Positions 41,416 through 50,136 of a stretch of DNA of 64,000 nt are shown piece by piece; position 1 is the stretch's first letter; every line of letters starts with the position of its first letter. Under the pieces are notes generated by a model that was not told the origin of the DNA, made no database searches, and saw only the letters and a program-made list of their open reading frames with translations. The translations under genes and the position numbers were made by a program. This stretch comes from Amycolatopsis acidiphila (GTDB lineage: Bacteria > Actinomycetota > Actinomycetes > Mycobacteriales > Pseudonocardiaceae): the NCBI RefSeq assembly GCF_021391495.1, contig NZ_CP090063.1:2790001-2854000 (forward strand). The letters run 5' to 3'.

Positions 41416-42480
41416 TCACCGCGTTTCGGTGACCTTGGAGAGTCCGCGGGGCGAGTCGGGGTTGTTGCCGTGCGCGAGCGCGAGGTGCAGCGCGAAATGC
41501 TGGAACGGCACGATTTCGGCGATGGGGGAGACCTCTTCGGACAGGCCGGGCGGAAGCACGATGCCCGCGCTCGAGCCGGCGACGGCCTCGGCGCTGCCGA
41601 CGCACAACGTCTCGGCGCCCAGGTCGCGGATCCTCGTGATCGCCTCGCGCATCGCCCGGCCGCCGACGCCTTCGGGCGCGACCACGAGGACCTTCGCGCC
41701 GGGGTCGACCATCGCGATGGGGCCGTGCAGCAGGTCGGCGCCGGAGAACGCCTGTGCCTGCAGGTACGAGGTCTCCATGAGCTTCAGCGCCGCCTCGTGC
41801 GCGGTCGCGCTGGAGTAGCCGCGTCCGGTCACCACGAAGCTCGGGGTGTCGCGGTGTCGTTCGGCGCTCTGTCGTACGTCGTCCTCGAGCGCCAGCAGCC
41901 GGCCGCCCACACCGGGCAACGCCGCGGCCGCCTCGCCGTCACCGCCGCGCAGCTGGTCGACGAGCAGGTACAGGCTCAGCAGCTGGGCGGTGTAGGACTT
42001 CGTCGCCGCCACAGCGAGTTCCGGCCCGGCGAGGATGTCGATGTGCAGTTCCGCGGCCTGCGCCAGGGGGGACAGGGCGTCGTTGGTCACCGCGAGGGTC
42101 AGCGCGCCGCGGCGCCTGCTCGTCTCGACGGTCTGGACGAGATCCGGCGACCGGCCGGACTGGCTGACCGCAACGACCAGGACATCGCGCAGGTCGGGGC
42201 TGGTGCCGTAGGCGGTCACCGTCGAGGGTGAGATCAGCCCGGCCGGCAGCTGGTGGACCACCTCGAACAGGTACTTGGCGTAGAGGGCCGCGTGGTCGGA
42301 CGTCCCCCGGGCGGCGAAGAGCACGAACCGCGGTGCCGCCCGGCGTACGGCCGCGGTGACGGGCTCGATGCGGCCGCGTTCGGCGAGACCGCGCCGCCAC
42401 ACCTCGGGCTGCTCGGCGATCTCGGTCCACATCGTCGTCCCGGCGCTGCTCGGCCGGACCTCGTCGAAGGTCTCTGTCAC
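41416..42480 (-). CDS. SIS domain sugar-phosphate isomerase/deaminase
   Basis: A 354-residue protein with two SIS domains like the isomerase half of glucosamine-6-phosphate synthase. The first has ARGTSDHAALYAKY near residue 57 and VAVSQSGRSPD near residue 104. The second has VVTGRGYSSATAHEAALKLMETSYLQAQAFSGADLLHGP near residue 218. It lacks the glutaminase domain, so it should act on phosphorylated amino sugars or sugar-amines (AgaS, FrlB or NagB-like work). It is divergent from the ABC operon with a shared 97-base promoter region. Its substrate is likely the imported sugar after phosphorylation by the kinase at 49168. Confidence 0.9.
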   Translation of the reverse strand: MTETFDEVRPSSAGTTMWTEIAEQPEVWRRGLAERGRIEPVTAAVRRAAPRFVLFAARGTSDHAALYAKYLFEVVHQLPAGLISPSTVTAYGTSPDLRDVLVVAVSQSGRSPDLVQTVETSRRRGALTLAVTNDALSPLAQAAELHIDILAGPELAVAATKSYTAQLLSLYLLVDQLRGGDGEAAAALPGVGGRLLALEDDVRQSAERHRDTPSFVVTGRGYSSATAHEAALKLMETSYLQAQAFSGADLLHGPIAMVDPGAKVLVVAPEGVGGRAMREAITRIRDLGAETLCVGSAEAVAGSSAGIVLPPGLSEEVSPIAEIVPFQHFALHLALAHGNNPDSPRGLSKVTETR

Positions 42481-42520
42481 GTTCGTCGTCCTCTCCCGGC
42501 GCCTCGAAGTGAGGTGCCTG

Positions 42521-42549
42521 TTGACACTGATCGACTCTATGAGTAAACC
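42521..42549 (+). promoter_or_regulatory. Predicted promoter of the ABC operon
   Basis: TTGACA at 42521-42526 and TAAACC at 42544-42549 are spaced by 17 bases. The -10 box abuts the palindrome at 42549-42567, an ideal place for repression. Confidence 0.6.
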
Positions 42550-42567
42550 TTAGGAAAGTTTCCGAAG
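42549..42567. promoter_or_regulatory. Predicted ROK operator
   Basis: CTTAGGAAA-G-TTTCCGAAG is a 19-base palindrome with one mismatch pair. It contains GGAAAGTTTCC, the kind of core I recall from actinobacterial ROK regulators. The ROK gene lies in the operon it would control (48101-49171). Confidence 0.65.
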
Positions 42568-42577
42568 AAAGGTCCCC

Positions 42578-43966
42578 ATGTCCCCACTCTCACGACGACG
42601 GCTCCTGCGGGCCGCCGGGCTGACCGCGCTCGCCTTCGGCGCGGGCCCCGCCCTGGCCGCCTGCGCCGGGAGCCAGGCGCGCACGCCGCGTGGCGGGCCG
42701 CCGCTGTCCGCCCCGGCCGCCGGCGGCGCGAACCTGAACATGCGCATCTGGGGCGCCTACCCTGACTTCGTCGGCAGCGTGGTCGAGGACTTCGAGCGGA
42801 CCTACGGAACCAACGTCGACCTCGGGGTGATCGCGGGGGACTACCCGTCCCTGATGACGAACCTGCTCAGGCAGAGCGCCCCGCTCGACATGGTCTACAG
42901 CCTGTGGCACATGCCGCAGGCCTACTACGAGGCCGGCTGGATCCGCGACTTCGAGCGGTTCTGGGCCAGCGCGGACGCGAAGCGCGAAATGCTGCCCGCC
43001 GTGCGCGACGCGCTGACCGTCAACGGAAGCCTGATCGGCCTGCCGTACTTCGCCTTCGTCAACGGCGCGCTGTTCGCCAACACCGACGTGCTGCGCAAGG
43101 CGGATCTCGAAGGTCAGTACCCGAAAACCTACGACGAGCTGTACGCGCAGGTCCGGCTGATCAAGCGGCGCGGCGCGAGCGACACGCCGTACCTGCCGTC
43201 GTTCTGGTCGGCGCCGTGGTTCGGGATCCCGTTCGGCTTCATCCAGGAAGCGCTCAACCGGAACATCCCGCTGTTCGCCGACGACGGTCATCCGGTGTTC
43301 GACGAGCATTCGGCCGTGGTCGACATGCTGGGGCAGTGGCGCAGCCTGTACAGCGAAGGCCTGGTGCCCAAGGGCGTGCTCACGTTCCAGGAATCCGACT
43401 GGACCGAGACGTTCGCCAAGGGCGGCATCGCCTACTCGCCGCAGCTGCAGTACGACCTGAAGACGTTCGCCGACCCGAAGACGTCCCAGGTGGCGGGCAA
43501 GATCGTGCCGGTTCCGCAGCAGGGGCAGAACTGGGGCATGCTGCACGTCGGCGCCTACCTGATCGGTGATCACGGCCAGAGCGACGACGTCCTCGCGCAG
43601 ACGTACAACCTCGCGCAGCACTTCGGCTACCGAGACCGGCGCACCGGCCGCTTCGACGTGCCGACGGCCTGGGCGAAGAACTACTACATGACCCAGGGCT
43701 ACGCCGAGGTCAACAACAGCCCGGAGGTCGCGGAGGCGGTCGCCCGGTGGCTGCCGGACCCGGAGACCAACTGGCCCGTCCTGCAGGACTACCTCGCCAA
43801 GCCGCAGGCCGCGACGAGCCTGTTCCACACCACGTGGGGGTCGACGTGGATGAACTATGCCTCCCACGAACTGCCGAAGGCGGTCAACGGGGACGAGGAC
43901 GCCCGGACCGTCGTGAAGAACCTGCGGACGAAAGCGGAGAGCCTGATCGATGTCTACGGTCACTGA
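42578..43966 (+). CDS. ABC transporter extracellular sugar-binding lipoprotein
   Basis: A 462-residue substrate-binding protein of the family-1 sugar group. It has a twin-arginine-like start (SRRRLLRAAG) and a lipobox ending at Cys29 (LAAC), so it is probably a Tat-exported lipoprotein. The mature part has IWGAYPDFVGSVVEDFERTYG near residue 52 and a long C-lobe with LQDYLAKPQAATSLFHTTWGS near residue 405. It is the first gene of an operon of eight to nine genes. Its end overlaps the first permease gene by 17 bases. An AAAGG site precedes the ATG. Confidence 0.92.
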   Translation: MSPLSRRRLLRAAGLTALAFGAGPALAACAGSQARTPRGGPPLSAPAAGGANLNMRIWGAYPDFVGSVVEDFERTYGTNVDLGVIAGDYPSLMTNLLRQSAPLDMVYSLWHMPQAYYEAGWIRDFERFWASADAKREMLPAVRDALTVNGSLIGLPYFAFVNGALFANTDVLRKADLEGQYPKTYDELYAQVRLIKRRGASDTPYLPSFWSAPWFGIPFGFIQEALNRNIPLFADDGHPVFDEHSAVVDMLGQWRSLYSEGLVPKGVLTFQESDWTETFAKGGIAYSPQLQYDLKTFADPKTSQVAGKIVPVPQQGQNWGMLHVGAYLIGDHGQSDDVLAQTYNLAQHFGYRDRRTGRFDVPTAWAKNYYMTQGYAEVNNSPEVAEAVARWLPDPETNWPVLQDYLAKPQAATSLFHTTWGSTWMNYASHELPKAVNGDEDARTVVKNLRTKAESLIDVYGH

Positions 43967-44912
43967 GCCCACTGCTCCGGCCCGGCCGCCGAAGGCGCGC
44001 GGTGCCGCGTCGGCCCGCATCCCGTTCAGCTCACGGCTGAGCCCGACCCGCTTCGGCCTCATGCTCGTCGCGCCGGTCCTGGTGCTACTGCTGGCGATCG
44101 TCGTGTACCCGGTGGCGTACTCGCTCTACCTGAGCTTCGTGCGCACGAATCCGATCACCGGCCGGCAGACTTTCGTCGGCCTGAAGAACTTCCAGAACGT
44201 GTTCACCGACCCCGCGTTCTGGCACTCGACCTGGCTGACGCTCTACTACGTCGTCTGTGTCACGGTGCTCGCGGCCGGAATTTCCCTGGGCATGGCACTG
44301 CTGCTGCGGGAGAAGTTCATCGGCCGGCCCGTGCTGATGGCCGTCATCGTGCTCCCGTGGTCGCTGTCGACGTACGCGGCCGGTGTCGTCTGGCGTTACG
44401 TCTTCAGTCCGCAGTACGGCCTGCTGGCCGGGATCTTCGAGAAAATCGGACTGTCCCCTGTGGACTTCCTGTCCCAGAACTCGGTGATCCCCTCGCTCGC
44501 CGTCGTGCACGCGTGGCAGTTCGCCCCGCTGGGCGCCTACTTCCTGCTGGCGAGCCTGCAGGTGATCCCGGAGGACCTGTACAAGCTCGGCAAGGTCGAC
44601 GGCATGGGGATCCTGCGGCGGTTCACCGCGATCACCCTGCCCTACATCCGGCTGCCGCTCTCGATCTTCCTGGTGCTGGTGGGCGGACAGGCCGCGACGG
44701 CGTTCGACCTCATCTACTTCCTCACCTCGGGCGGACCGGGCTCGGCGTCGCAGACGCTGACCTACGACATCTACCAGCAGACGTTCCAGGACCAGAGCTT
44801 CGGTGCCGGCGCCGCCACCTCGTGGGTGCTGCTGGTGGTACTCACCGTGGTCACGGCCGGCTACTACGCGGTGGCCATGTCGTCATCGCGGCGCGAGAAG
44901 AAGGTGAGCTGA
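43950..44912 (+). CDS. Carbohydrate ABC transporter permease (MalF type)
   Basis: A 320-residue permease. It has the N-terminal polar PTAPARPPKARGA tail, six or so membrane segments and the EAA-like loop DLYKLGKVDGMGILRRFTAITLPYIRLPL near residue 209. It pairs with the next gene as the membrane part of the sugar importer. Confidence 0.94.
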   Translation: MSTVTEPTAPARPPKARGAASARIPFSSRLSPTRFGLMLVAPVLVLLLAIVVYPVAYSLYLSFVRTNPITGRQTFVGLKNFQNVFTDPAFWHSTWLTLYYVVCVTVLAAGISLGMALLLREKFIGRPVLMAVIVLPWSLSTYAAGVVWRYVFSPQYGLLAGIFEKIGLSPVDFLSQNSVIPSLAVVHAWQFAPLGAYFLLASLQVIPEDLYKLGKVDGMGILRRFTAITLPYIRLPLSIFLVLVGGQAATAFDLIYFLTSGGPGSASQTLTYDIYQQTFQDQSFGAGAATSWVLLVVLTVVTAGYYAVAMSSSRREKKVS

Positions 44913-44913
44913 C

Positions 44914-45774
44914 ATGACGCTCCGCCGCAAGGTGATCATCCACCTGCTGGCGCTGATCGCGTTCGTGTGGTCGGTCGCGCCACTGGCGTGGATCCTCGTC
45001 ATCTCCCTGATGTACCACCACGAATTCGGCTCCGCCGACATCCACCTCCTGCCCGACCAGCCGACGCTCGCGAACTACATCCGCCTGCTCGGCGGATCCG
45101 CGGCGAACTGGGACGGTTCGCGCATGGAGCCCAACGCCTACGGACCGTTGATCCGCACGGGCCTGCTCAACAGCGCCGAAGTCGCCGTGCTGGTGACGGT
45201 GGTCAGCATGCTCGTCGCGGTGCCGGCGGCCTACGCGCTGGCACGCGTGCAGATGCGCTTCCGTCAGGCGGGCCTGCTCACCGTGGTGGCCACCCGGGCC
45301 ATCCCGCCGGTCGCCACGACCGTGCCCTTCTTCACGCTGTACCAGGCGCTGAACCTCGCCGGTACGAAGACGGGGCTGGTGATCGCCCACCTGACGATCA
45401 CCGTGCCCCTGCTCGTGTGGATCGGCACGAGCTTCTTCGGTGGACTGCCGCCGGGGCTCGAGCGGATCGCGCAGGTGGACGGATGCTCCCGCTGGCAGGC
45501 GTTCTGGCGCATCGTGGTGCCGGCTTCACGCCCGGCCATGACCGCGATGGCGGTGATCGCGTTCCTGACCTCGTGGGACGAGTTCACCTTCGCGTTGATC
45601 TTCAACACCGGGACGCCCGCGCAGACGTTCCCGGCGGCACTGTCGAGCATGTTCTTCCAGGTGTCGGTCCCGACCGAGGTGGCGAGCGCCACCGTGCTCG
45701 GTCTCATCCCGCCGCTCGTGGTCGCGGCGATCTTCCAGCGGTACATCCGCAAGGTCAACCTGGTCGGTCTTTAG
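44914..45774 (+). CDS. Carbohydrate ABC transporter permease (MalG type)
   Basis: A 286-residue permease with about six membrane segments and the EAA-type loop LERIAQVDGCSRWQAFWRIVVPASRPAM near residue 183. It starts one base after the first permease's stop. It is the second half of the importer's transmembrane unit. Confidence 0.94.
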   Translation: MTLRRKVIIHLLALIAFVWSVAPLAWILVISLMYHHEFGSADIHLLPDQPTLANYIRLLGGSAANWDGSRMEPNAYGPLIRTGLLNSAEVAVLVTVVSMLVAVPAAYALARVQMRFRQAGLLTVVATRAIPPVATTVPFFTLYQALNLAGTKTGLVIAHLTITVPLLVWIGTSFFGGLPPGLERIAQVDGCSRWQAFWRIVVPASRPAMTAMAVIAFLTSWDEFTFALIFNTGTPAQTFPAALSSMFFQVSVPTEVASATVLGLIPPLVVAAIFQRYIRKVNLVGL

Positions 45775-45776
45775 AG

Positions 45777-46901
45777 ATGGATGTTCCCATGCACACAGAA
45801 ACACCCCAGGTGCGCGTCGTCGTCGACGCGGTCACCAAGCGGTACGGCAAGTCACCGCGCAAGGCCCTCGACAACGTCAGCCTCGACATCGAGGCGGGAG
45901 AGATGCTGGCCATTCTCGGGCCTTCGGGCAGTGGGAAGACCACGCTGCTCAGCGTCCTCGCGGGACTGGAAACCACCGATTCAGGACACTTGCGGTTCGG
46001 CGAGGACGACGTCACCGACGTGCCCGCCGAGCGCCGCAACGTCGCCGTCGTGTTCCAGTCCTCGATGCTGTACCCGCACCTTTCCCTGCGCCAGAGCATC
46101 GGCTTCGCGTTGCGGCTGCAGAAGGTCGCGGAGGCCGAGATCACCGCCCGCATCGACGAGGTCGCCGGCTGGCTGCGGATCGCGCACCTGCTCGGCCGCA
46201 AACCGCACGAGGTGTCCGGCGGTGAACGCCAGCGCGCCGCGATCGCCAAGGCACTCGTGTCCCGGCCGGCGCTGCTGCTCATGGACGAGCCGTTCTCGGC
46301 GGTGGACGCCCAGCTGCGCCGCCAGCTGCGCACCGAACTCGTCAAGCTGCACAAGGAGTTCGGCACGACGACCGTGTTCATCACGCACGACCAGGAAGAG
46401 GCGATGGGGATCGCCGACCGGGTCGCGGTGATGCGCGACGGCAGGCTGGTCCAGGTCTCCGAGCCGCTCGAGCTCTACCGGCGCCCCACGTCCGCGTGGC
46501 TGGCCGACTTCGTCAGCGTGCAGCCGTTCAACCTGCTCGGCGTGCGGCACTGCGGCGACGGCATCCTCGAGGCCTTCGGTGGTGACGTCGTCCTCTCCGC
46601 ACCACGCACCGAGCTGCCCGAAGAGTTCGATCTCGGGATCGCCCCCGAGCACGTCACGCTGCGCCCCGCCGACGGATCCGGGCTGCGGATCTACACCCGG
46701 GAGGTCTTCGGCGGCCAGCTGAAGTACACCGTTCGCACCCCGCGCGGGGACGAAATCGTCGCGGTGAGCGGCGAGGAGAACGCCCTCGCCGTCGACACGC
46801 CGGTCGAAGTGGCCCTCGACTGGCGGCGGGCCCTGGCCTTCGGCGCCGACGGCGACCGACTCGACATCGACCTGAACGGGGAGATCGCCCGTGTTCCTTG
46901 A
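45777..46901 (+). CDS. ABC transporter ATP-binding protein (MalK/UgpC type)
   Basis: A 374-residue ATPase of the sugar-import class. Walker A GPSGSGKTT is at 48-56, the Q-loop Gln94, signature SGGER at 147-151, Walker B LLLMDEP with Asp170-Glu171, and His204. A C-terminal regulatory (TOBE) region follows from about residue 240. The ATG at 45777 (or the ATG at 45789) follows the permease after 2 bases. Its end overlaps the next gene's GTG by 11 bases. It energises the importer. Confidence 0.95.
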   Translation: MDVPMHTETPQVRVVVDAVTKRYGKSPRKALDNVSLDIEAGEMLAILGPSGSGKTTLLSVLAGLETTDSGHLRFGEDDVTDVPAERRNVAVVFQSSMLYPHLSLRQSIGFALRLQKVAEAEITARIDEVAGWLRIAHLLGRKPHEVSGGERQRAAIAKALVSRPALLLMDEPFSAVDAQLRRQLRTELVKLHKEFGTTTVFITHDQEEAMGIADRVAVMRDGRLVQVSEPLELYRRPTSAWLADFVSVQPFNLLGVRHCGDGILEAFGGDVVLSAPRTELPEEFDLGIAPEHVTLRPADGSGLRIYTREVFGGQLKYTVRTPRGDEIVAVSGEENALAVDTPVEVALDWRRALAFGADGDRLDIDLNGEIARVP

Positions 46902-48108
46902 GCTGCTCGAACGACGCAACCCCGGCCTGCTGCGTGCCGCCGGTGACCTGGCCCTGCGGCGGCGGATCCCGCCGAACACCTTCGTCCTCGACGTCGACGC
47001 GATCGCCGCGAACGGGGCGGCGATCCGTGCCGAGGCGGAGCGGCTCGGCCTGAGCCTGTACTTCATGACCAAGCAGATCGGCCGCAACCCGCTGGTGACG
47101 GCGGCGCTGACCGGCGAAGGCGGCCGGGAGACCGTGGCGGTCGACATCGCCGACGCCAACGCGTTGACCGGCAACGGTTTCGGGCTCGGGCACATCGGCA
47201 ACCTGGTCCAGGTGCCCAGCATCGACATCCCCCGGATCGTCGCGCTGGAACCGGAGGTCATCTCGGTCTTCAGCCTCGACAAGGCGCGTCAGATCGCCGA
47301 GGAGGCCGCTCGCCAGGGGCGCGTCCAGGGACTGTTGCTGCGGGTCGCCGATCCGGACCGCGACACCTACCTCCCCGGGATGGACGGCGGCATCCTGCTC
47401 GCCGAGCTGGAGCCGACCGCTCGCGCCATCGCCGCGCTGCCCGGAGTGCGGATCGACGGTGTCACGACCTTCCCCGCGCTGGCCTACTCCGAGGCCGCGG
47501 AGCCACGCCCCACCGGCAACTTCGAAACCCTGCTGAAGGCTCGCGACATCCTGACCGGCATCGGCATCGAGGTGCGCCAGGTGAACGCCCCGGGCAACAC
47601 GTCCGCGTACACGCTCGCCACGCAGGCGCGGCTCGGCGCGACCCACGTCGAGCCGGGGCACGGCTTCCTCGGCACGACACCGTTCCACCTCAAGCAGGAC
47701 CTGCCCGAGATCCCGGCCGCCTGCTACGTCACCGAGGTGGCGCACCACGTGGGCGACCGCGCCTACGTCTACGGCGGTGGATTCTTCGTCGACGACCCGG
47801 TCTGGCTCGACCCGGGCTTCCGCCGCAAGGTGATGGTCGGCGGCACCGCCGGCGAGCTCGCCGAGCACCGCGAGGAGTTCTTCGGCGCGGGAGCGGGCGA
47901 GACCGGCGGGTTCGGCGGCATCGACTACTACGGTTTCATCAGTGGCACGCCACGGACCGTCCCCGTGGGCGCGACGGTTGTGATGGGATTCCGCATGCAA
48001 TCCTTCGTCACGCGGGCGAACATCGCGGTCGTCGGCGGTGCCGCGGGCGAGCCCCGGCTGCTCGGCGTGTTCGACCAGATGGGAAATCGGCTACCTACCT
48101 ATGCTTGA
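46891..48108 (+). CDS. YhfX-like PLP-dependent alanine-racemase-fold protein
   Basis: A 405-residue fold-type-III PLP protein of the YhfX group. The PLP lysine is probably Lys61 in LYFMTKQIGRNP. FVLDVDAIAANG near residue 31 is the family's first strand, and RLGATHVEPGHGFLGTTPFH near residue 250 is typical of this subgroup. In E. coli yhfX belongs to an amino-sugar/phosphotriesterase-like operon of unknown purpose. The GTG at 46891 lies within the ATPase gene's end. It may racemise or deaminate an amino acid or amino sugar product; the substrate is open. Confidence 0.85.
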   Translation: MFLELLERRNPGLLRAAGDLALRRRIPPNTFVLDVDAIAANGAAIRAEAERLGLSLYFMTKQIGRNPLVTAALTGEGGRETVAVDIADANALTGNGFGLGHIGNLVQVPSIDIPRIVALEPEVISVFSLDKARQIAEEAARQGRVQGLLLRVADPDRDTYLPGMDGGILLAELEPTARAIAALPGVRIDGVTTFPALAYSEAAEPRPTGNFETLLKARDILTGIGIEVRQVNAPGNTSAYTLATQARLGATHVEPGHGFLGTTPFHLKQDLPEIPAACYVTEVAHHVGDRAYVYGGGFFVDDPVWLDPGFRRKVMVGGTAGELAEHREEFFGAGAGETGGFGGIDYYGFISGTPRTVPVGATVVMGFRMQSFVTRANIAVVGGAAGEPRLLGVFDQMGNRLPTYA

Positions 48109-49171
48109 TATTCGCACGGCAGACCGAGGCGACATCCGGGACGTCAACCTGGCGGCTGTCATCGACACGCTGCGCCGGCACGAGTCCGTCACCCGCGCGC
48201 GCATCGCGCGGGAGACCGGGCTCAGCTCGCCGACCGTGTCGGCGATGGTCACCACGCTGCTCGAAGCGGGCCTGGTCACCACGGCCGGCTCCGGACCGGC
48301 GACCGGCGGCCGCCGCGGTGACCTGTACGAGCTCAAGGCGGACGCGCGACTCGTGCTGGCGCTGGACCTGAGCTCGACCCCGCCGCGGCGCGCGCTCGTC
48401 GATCTCCGCGGCGACATCGTCGGCGGCTCCGCGGCCGACCTGCCGAAGTCGGCACTGCGCTCACCGCAGGCCTTCGTCCGCTGGGTCACCCGGCACGCGG
48501 CGTCTCTCGACGGGCTCGTGGGGATCGGGGTGGCCGTCCCGGGCGTCACCGATCCCGTCACCGGCACCATCGAATGGGCGCCCAGCCTCGGCTGGCGCGA
48601 CGTGCGGCTGCGCGATGAGCTCCAGTCGGCGGGCGACGCGGTGGTCGTGGTGGACAACGACCTGAACCTCGCCTCGCTGGGGGAGCACGCCTTCGCCGAC
48701 GAGCGGGTCTCGGACCTGGTGATGCTGGGCCTGCGGGGCGGCCTCGGCGCGGGAGTGATCCTGGGCGGCGCGCTGCACCGGGGTGTGCACTTCGCCGCGG
48801 GGGAGATCGGCTACCTGCCGGTCATGCCCGGCACACGGGGCACCAGGGACTTCGGGGCGCTGGAAGCCACCCTGTTCGACTCACTCGACGAATCGGCGGC
48901 CGGTGAAGGCAGGGCGGGCATCGTGAAACTGCTGTCGTTCGCCTGCGTCGCGGTGGCGGCGGTGCTGGACGTGGCCGTCATCGTCCTGGGGGAGGAGCTC
49001 CTGCGGCACGGCGAGGACCTGCCTCGCGAACTGCACCAGCGGCTCGCCGAGGTGCTGCCGCACCCACCGGCGGTGGTCGCCTCGAAGCTGGGGACCGACG
49101 GAACCCTCCGCGGGGCGGCCGCCGCAGTGCACGCGGAGGTCACCCACGACATCCGGCGGCTGCTCGCATGA
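48101..49171 (+). CDS. ROK family transcriptional regulator
   Basis: A 356-residue regulator. An N-terminal winged helix (ARIARETGLSSPTVSAMVTTLLEAGLV near residue 32) is followed by a ROK sugar-kinase-like domain with GIGVAVPGV near residue 146. The usual ROK zinc motif CxCGxxGCxE after GEIG is missing: the text is GEIGYLPVMPGTRGTRDF. The ATG overlaps the YhfX-like gene end by 8 bases. It probably binds the palindrome at 42549-42567 and releases it with a sugar ligand. Confidence 0.9.
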   Translation: MLDIRTADRGDIRDVNLAAVIDTLRRHESVTRARIARETGLSSPTVSAMVTTLLEAGLVTTAGSGPATGGRRGDLYELKADARLVLALDLSSTPPRRALVDLRGDIVGGSAADLPKSALRSPQAFVRWVTRHAASLDGLVGIGVAVPGVTDPVTGTIEWAPSLGWRDVRLRDELQSAGDAVVVVDNDLNLASLGEHAFADERVSDLVMLGLRGGLGAGVILGGALHRGVHFAAGEIGYLPVMPGTRGTRDFGALEATLFDSLDESAAGEGRAGIVKLLSFACVAVAAVLDVAVIVLGEELLRHGEDLPRELHQRLAEVLPHPPAVVASKLGTDGTLRGAAAAVHAEVTHDIRRLLA

Positions 49172-50136
49172 TCTTCGTCGGAATCGACGTCGGCGGCACC
49201 TCGTCGCGCTGCGTCGCCGTGGACACCGGGGGAACGGTGATCGCCCGTGCCGGCGGCCCGGGCTCCAACGTGCACCGCCACGGAATCCCGGAGGCGGCTC
49301 AGCGCGCCGTCACCCTCGTTCGTCAGACGCTGGAAGGGGTGACGCCCGCGGATGATCCGGTTTACGCGGCCGTCTGCACCGCGGGCCTCGACACCGAGGA
49401 CACCGCCCGCACCTTCGCCGCGGTGTTGCGCGACCTCGCACCGGAAGTCGTGTGGCGGCTGGAGAACGACGCGGTCGCTGCGTGGAAAGGCGCGTTCGGG
49501 GCCGGGGCGTCCGGGGTGGTCGCGATCTGCGGCACCGGAGCGGTGGCCTTCGCCCGGCACGACGGGAGACAGGCGCGGGCAGGCGGCTGGGGCGCGGCAC
49601 TCGGGGACGAGGGAAGTGGCTACGACATGGGGCGGCGGGCGCTGCTCGCGCTGTTGCGGCACCAGGACGGCATGGGCCCGGCGACTTCGCTGCGGGAGCC
49701 CGTCCTGAACCACCTCGGACTGAGCCGGACCGACGCGATCATCGACCACGTGCATTTCCACATGCAGCCGTCGCACGTGGCCGCGCTGGCGCCCCTCGTG
49801 CTGAGTCAGGCCGAGGACGGTGACGAGGTCGCAGTGTCTGTTGTGGATGCTGTGGCCCGGTCGCTCGCCGGGATGGTCGTGGCGGCCGCGCGGACGGTGC
49901 GGGGGAACGAGGAGCGCGAGATCCCGTTCTCGCTCGCCGGCGGTGTCTCGGGCGACGAGTACTTCGCCGCGCGGGTGCGGCGGCACTGCGCCGACCCGGC
50001 GCTGCTGATGCCCTGGCACCGGCCGGAAGCACCCCCTGTCGTCGGCGCGGTCTACCTGGCGATGGAGGCCGCGGGCACGTTCAGCGCGGTGGACCTCACC
50101 CACGATCACGTCGATAGGTACCAGATATGCAGCTAG
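49168..50136 (+). CDS. BadF/BadG/N-acetylglucosamine kinase family protein
   Basis: A 322-residue sugar kinase of the N-acetylglucosamine kinase group. The ATPase phosphate loop is GIDVGGTSSRCVAVD near residue 5, CGTGAVAFARHDG near residue 120, and the adenosine/hinge part LGDEGSGYDMGRRALLAL near residue 146. It should phosphorylate the imported amino sugar before the SIS enzyme acts. It is coupled to the ROK gene (ATGA) and to the deacylase by a 10-base overlap. Confidence 0.9.
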   Translation: MIFVGIDVGGTSSRCVAVDTGGTVIARAGGPGSNVHRHGIPEAAQRAVTLVRQTLEGVTPADDPVYAAVCTAGLDTEDTARTFAAVLRDLAPEVVWRLENDAVAAWKGAFGAGASGVVAICGTGAVAFARHDGRQARAGGWGAALGDEGSGYDMGRRALLALLRHQDGMGPATSLREPVLNHLGLSRTDAIIDHVHFHMQPSHVAALAPLVLSQAEDGDEVAVSVVDAVARSLAGMVVAAARTVRGNEEREIPFSLAGGVSGDEYFAARVRRHCADPALLMPWHRPEAPPVVGAVYLAMEAAGTFSAVDLTHDHVDRYQICS

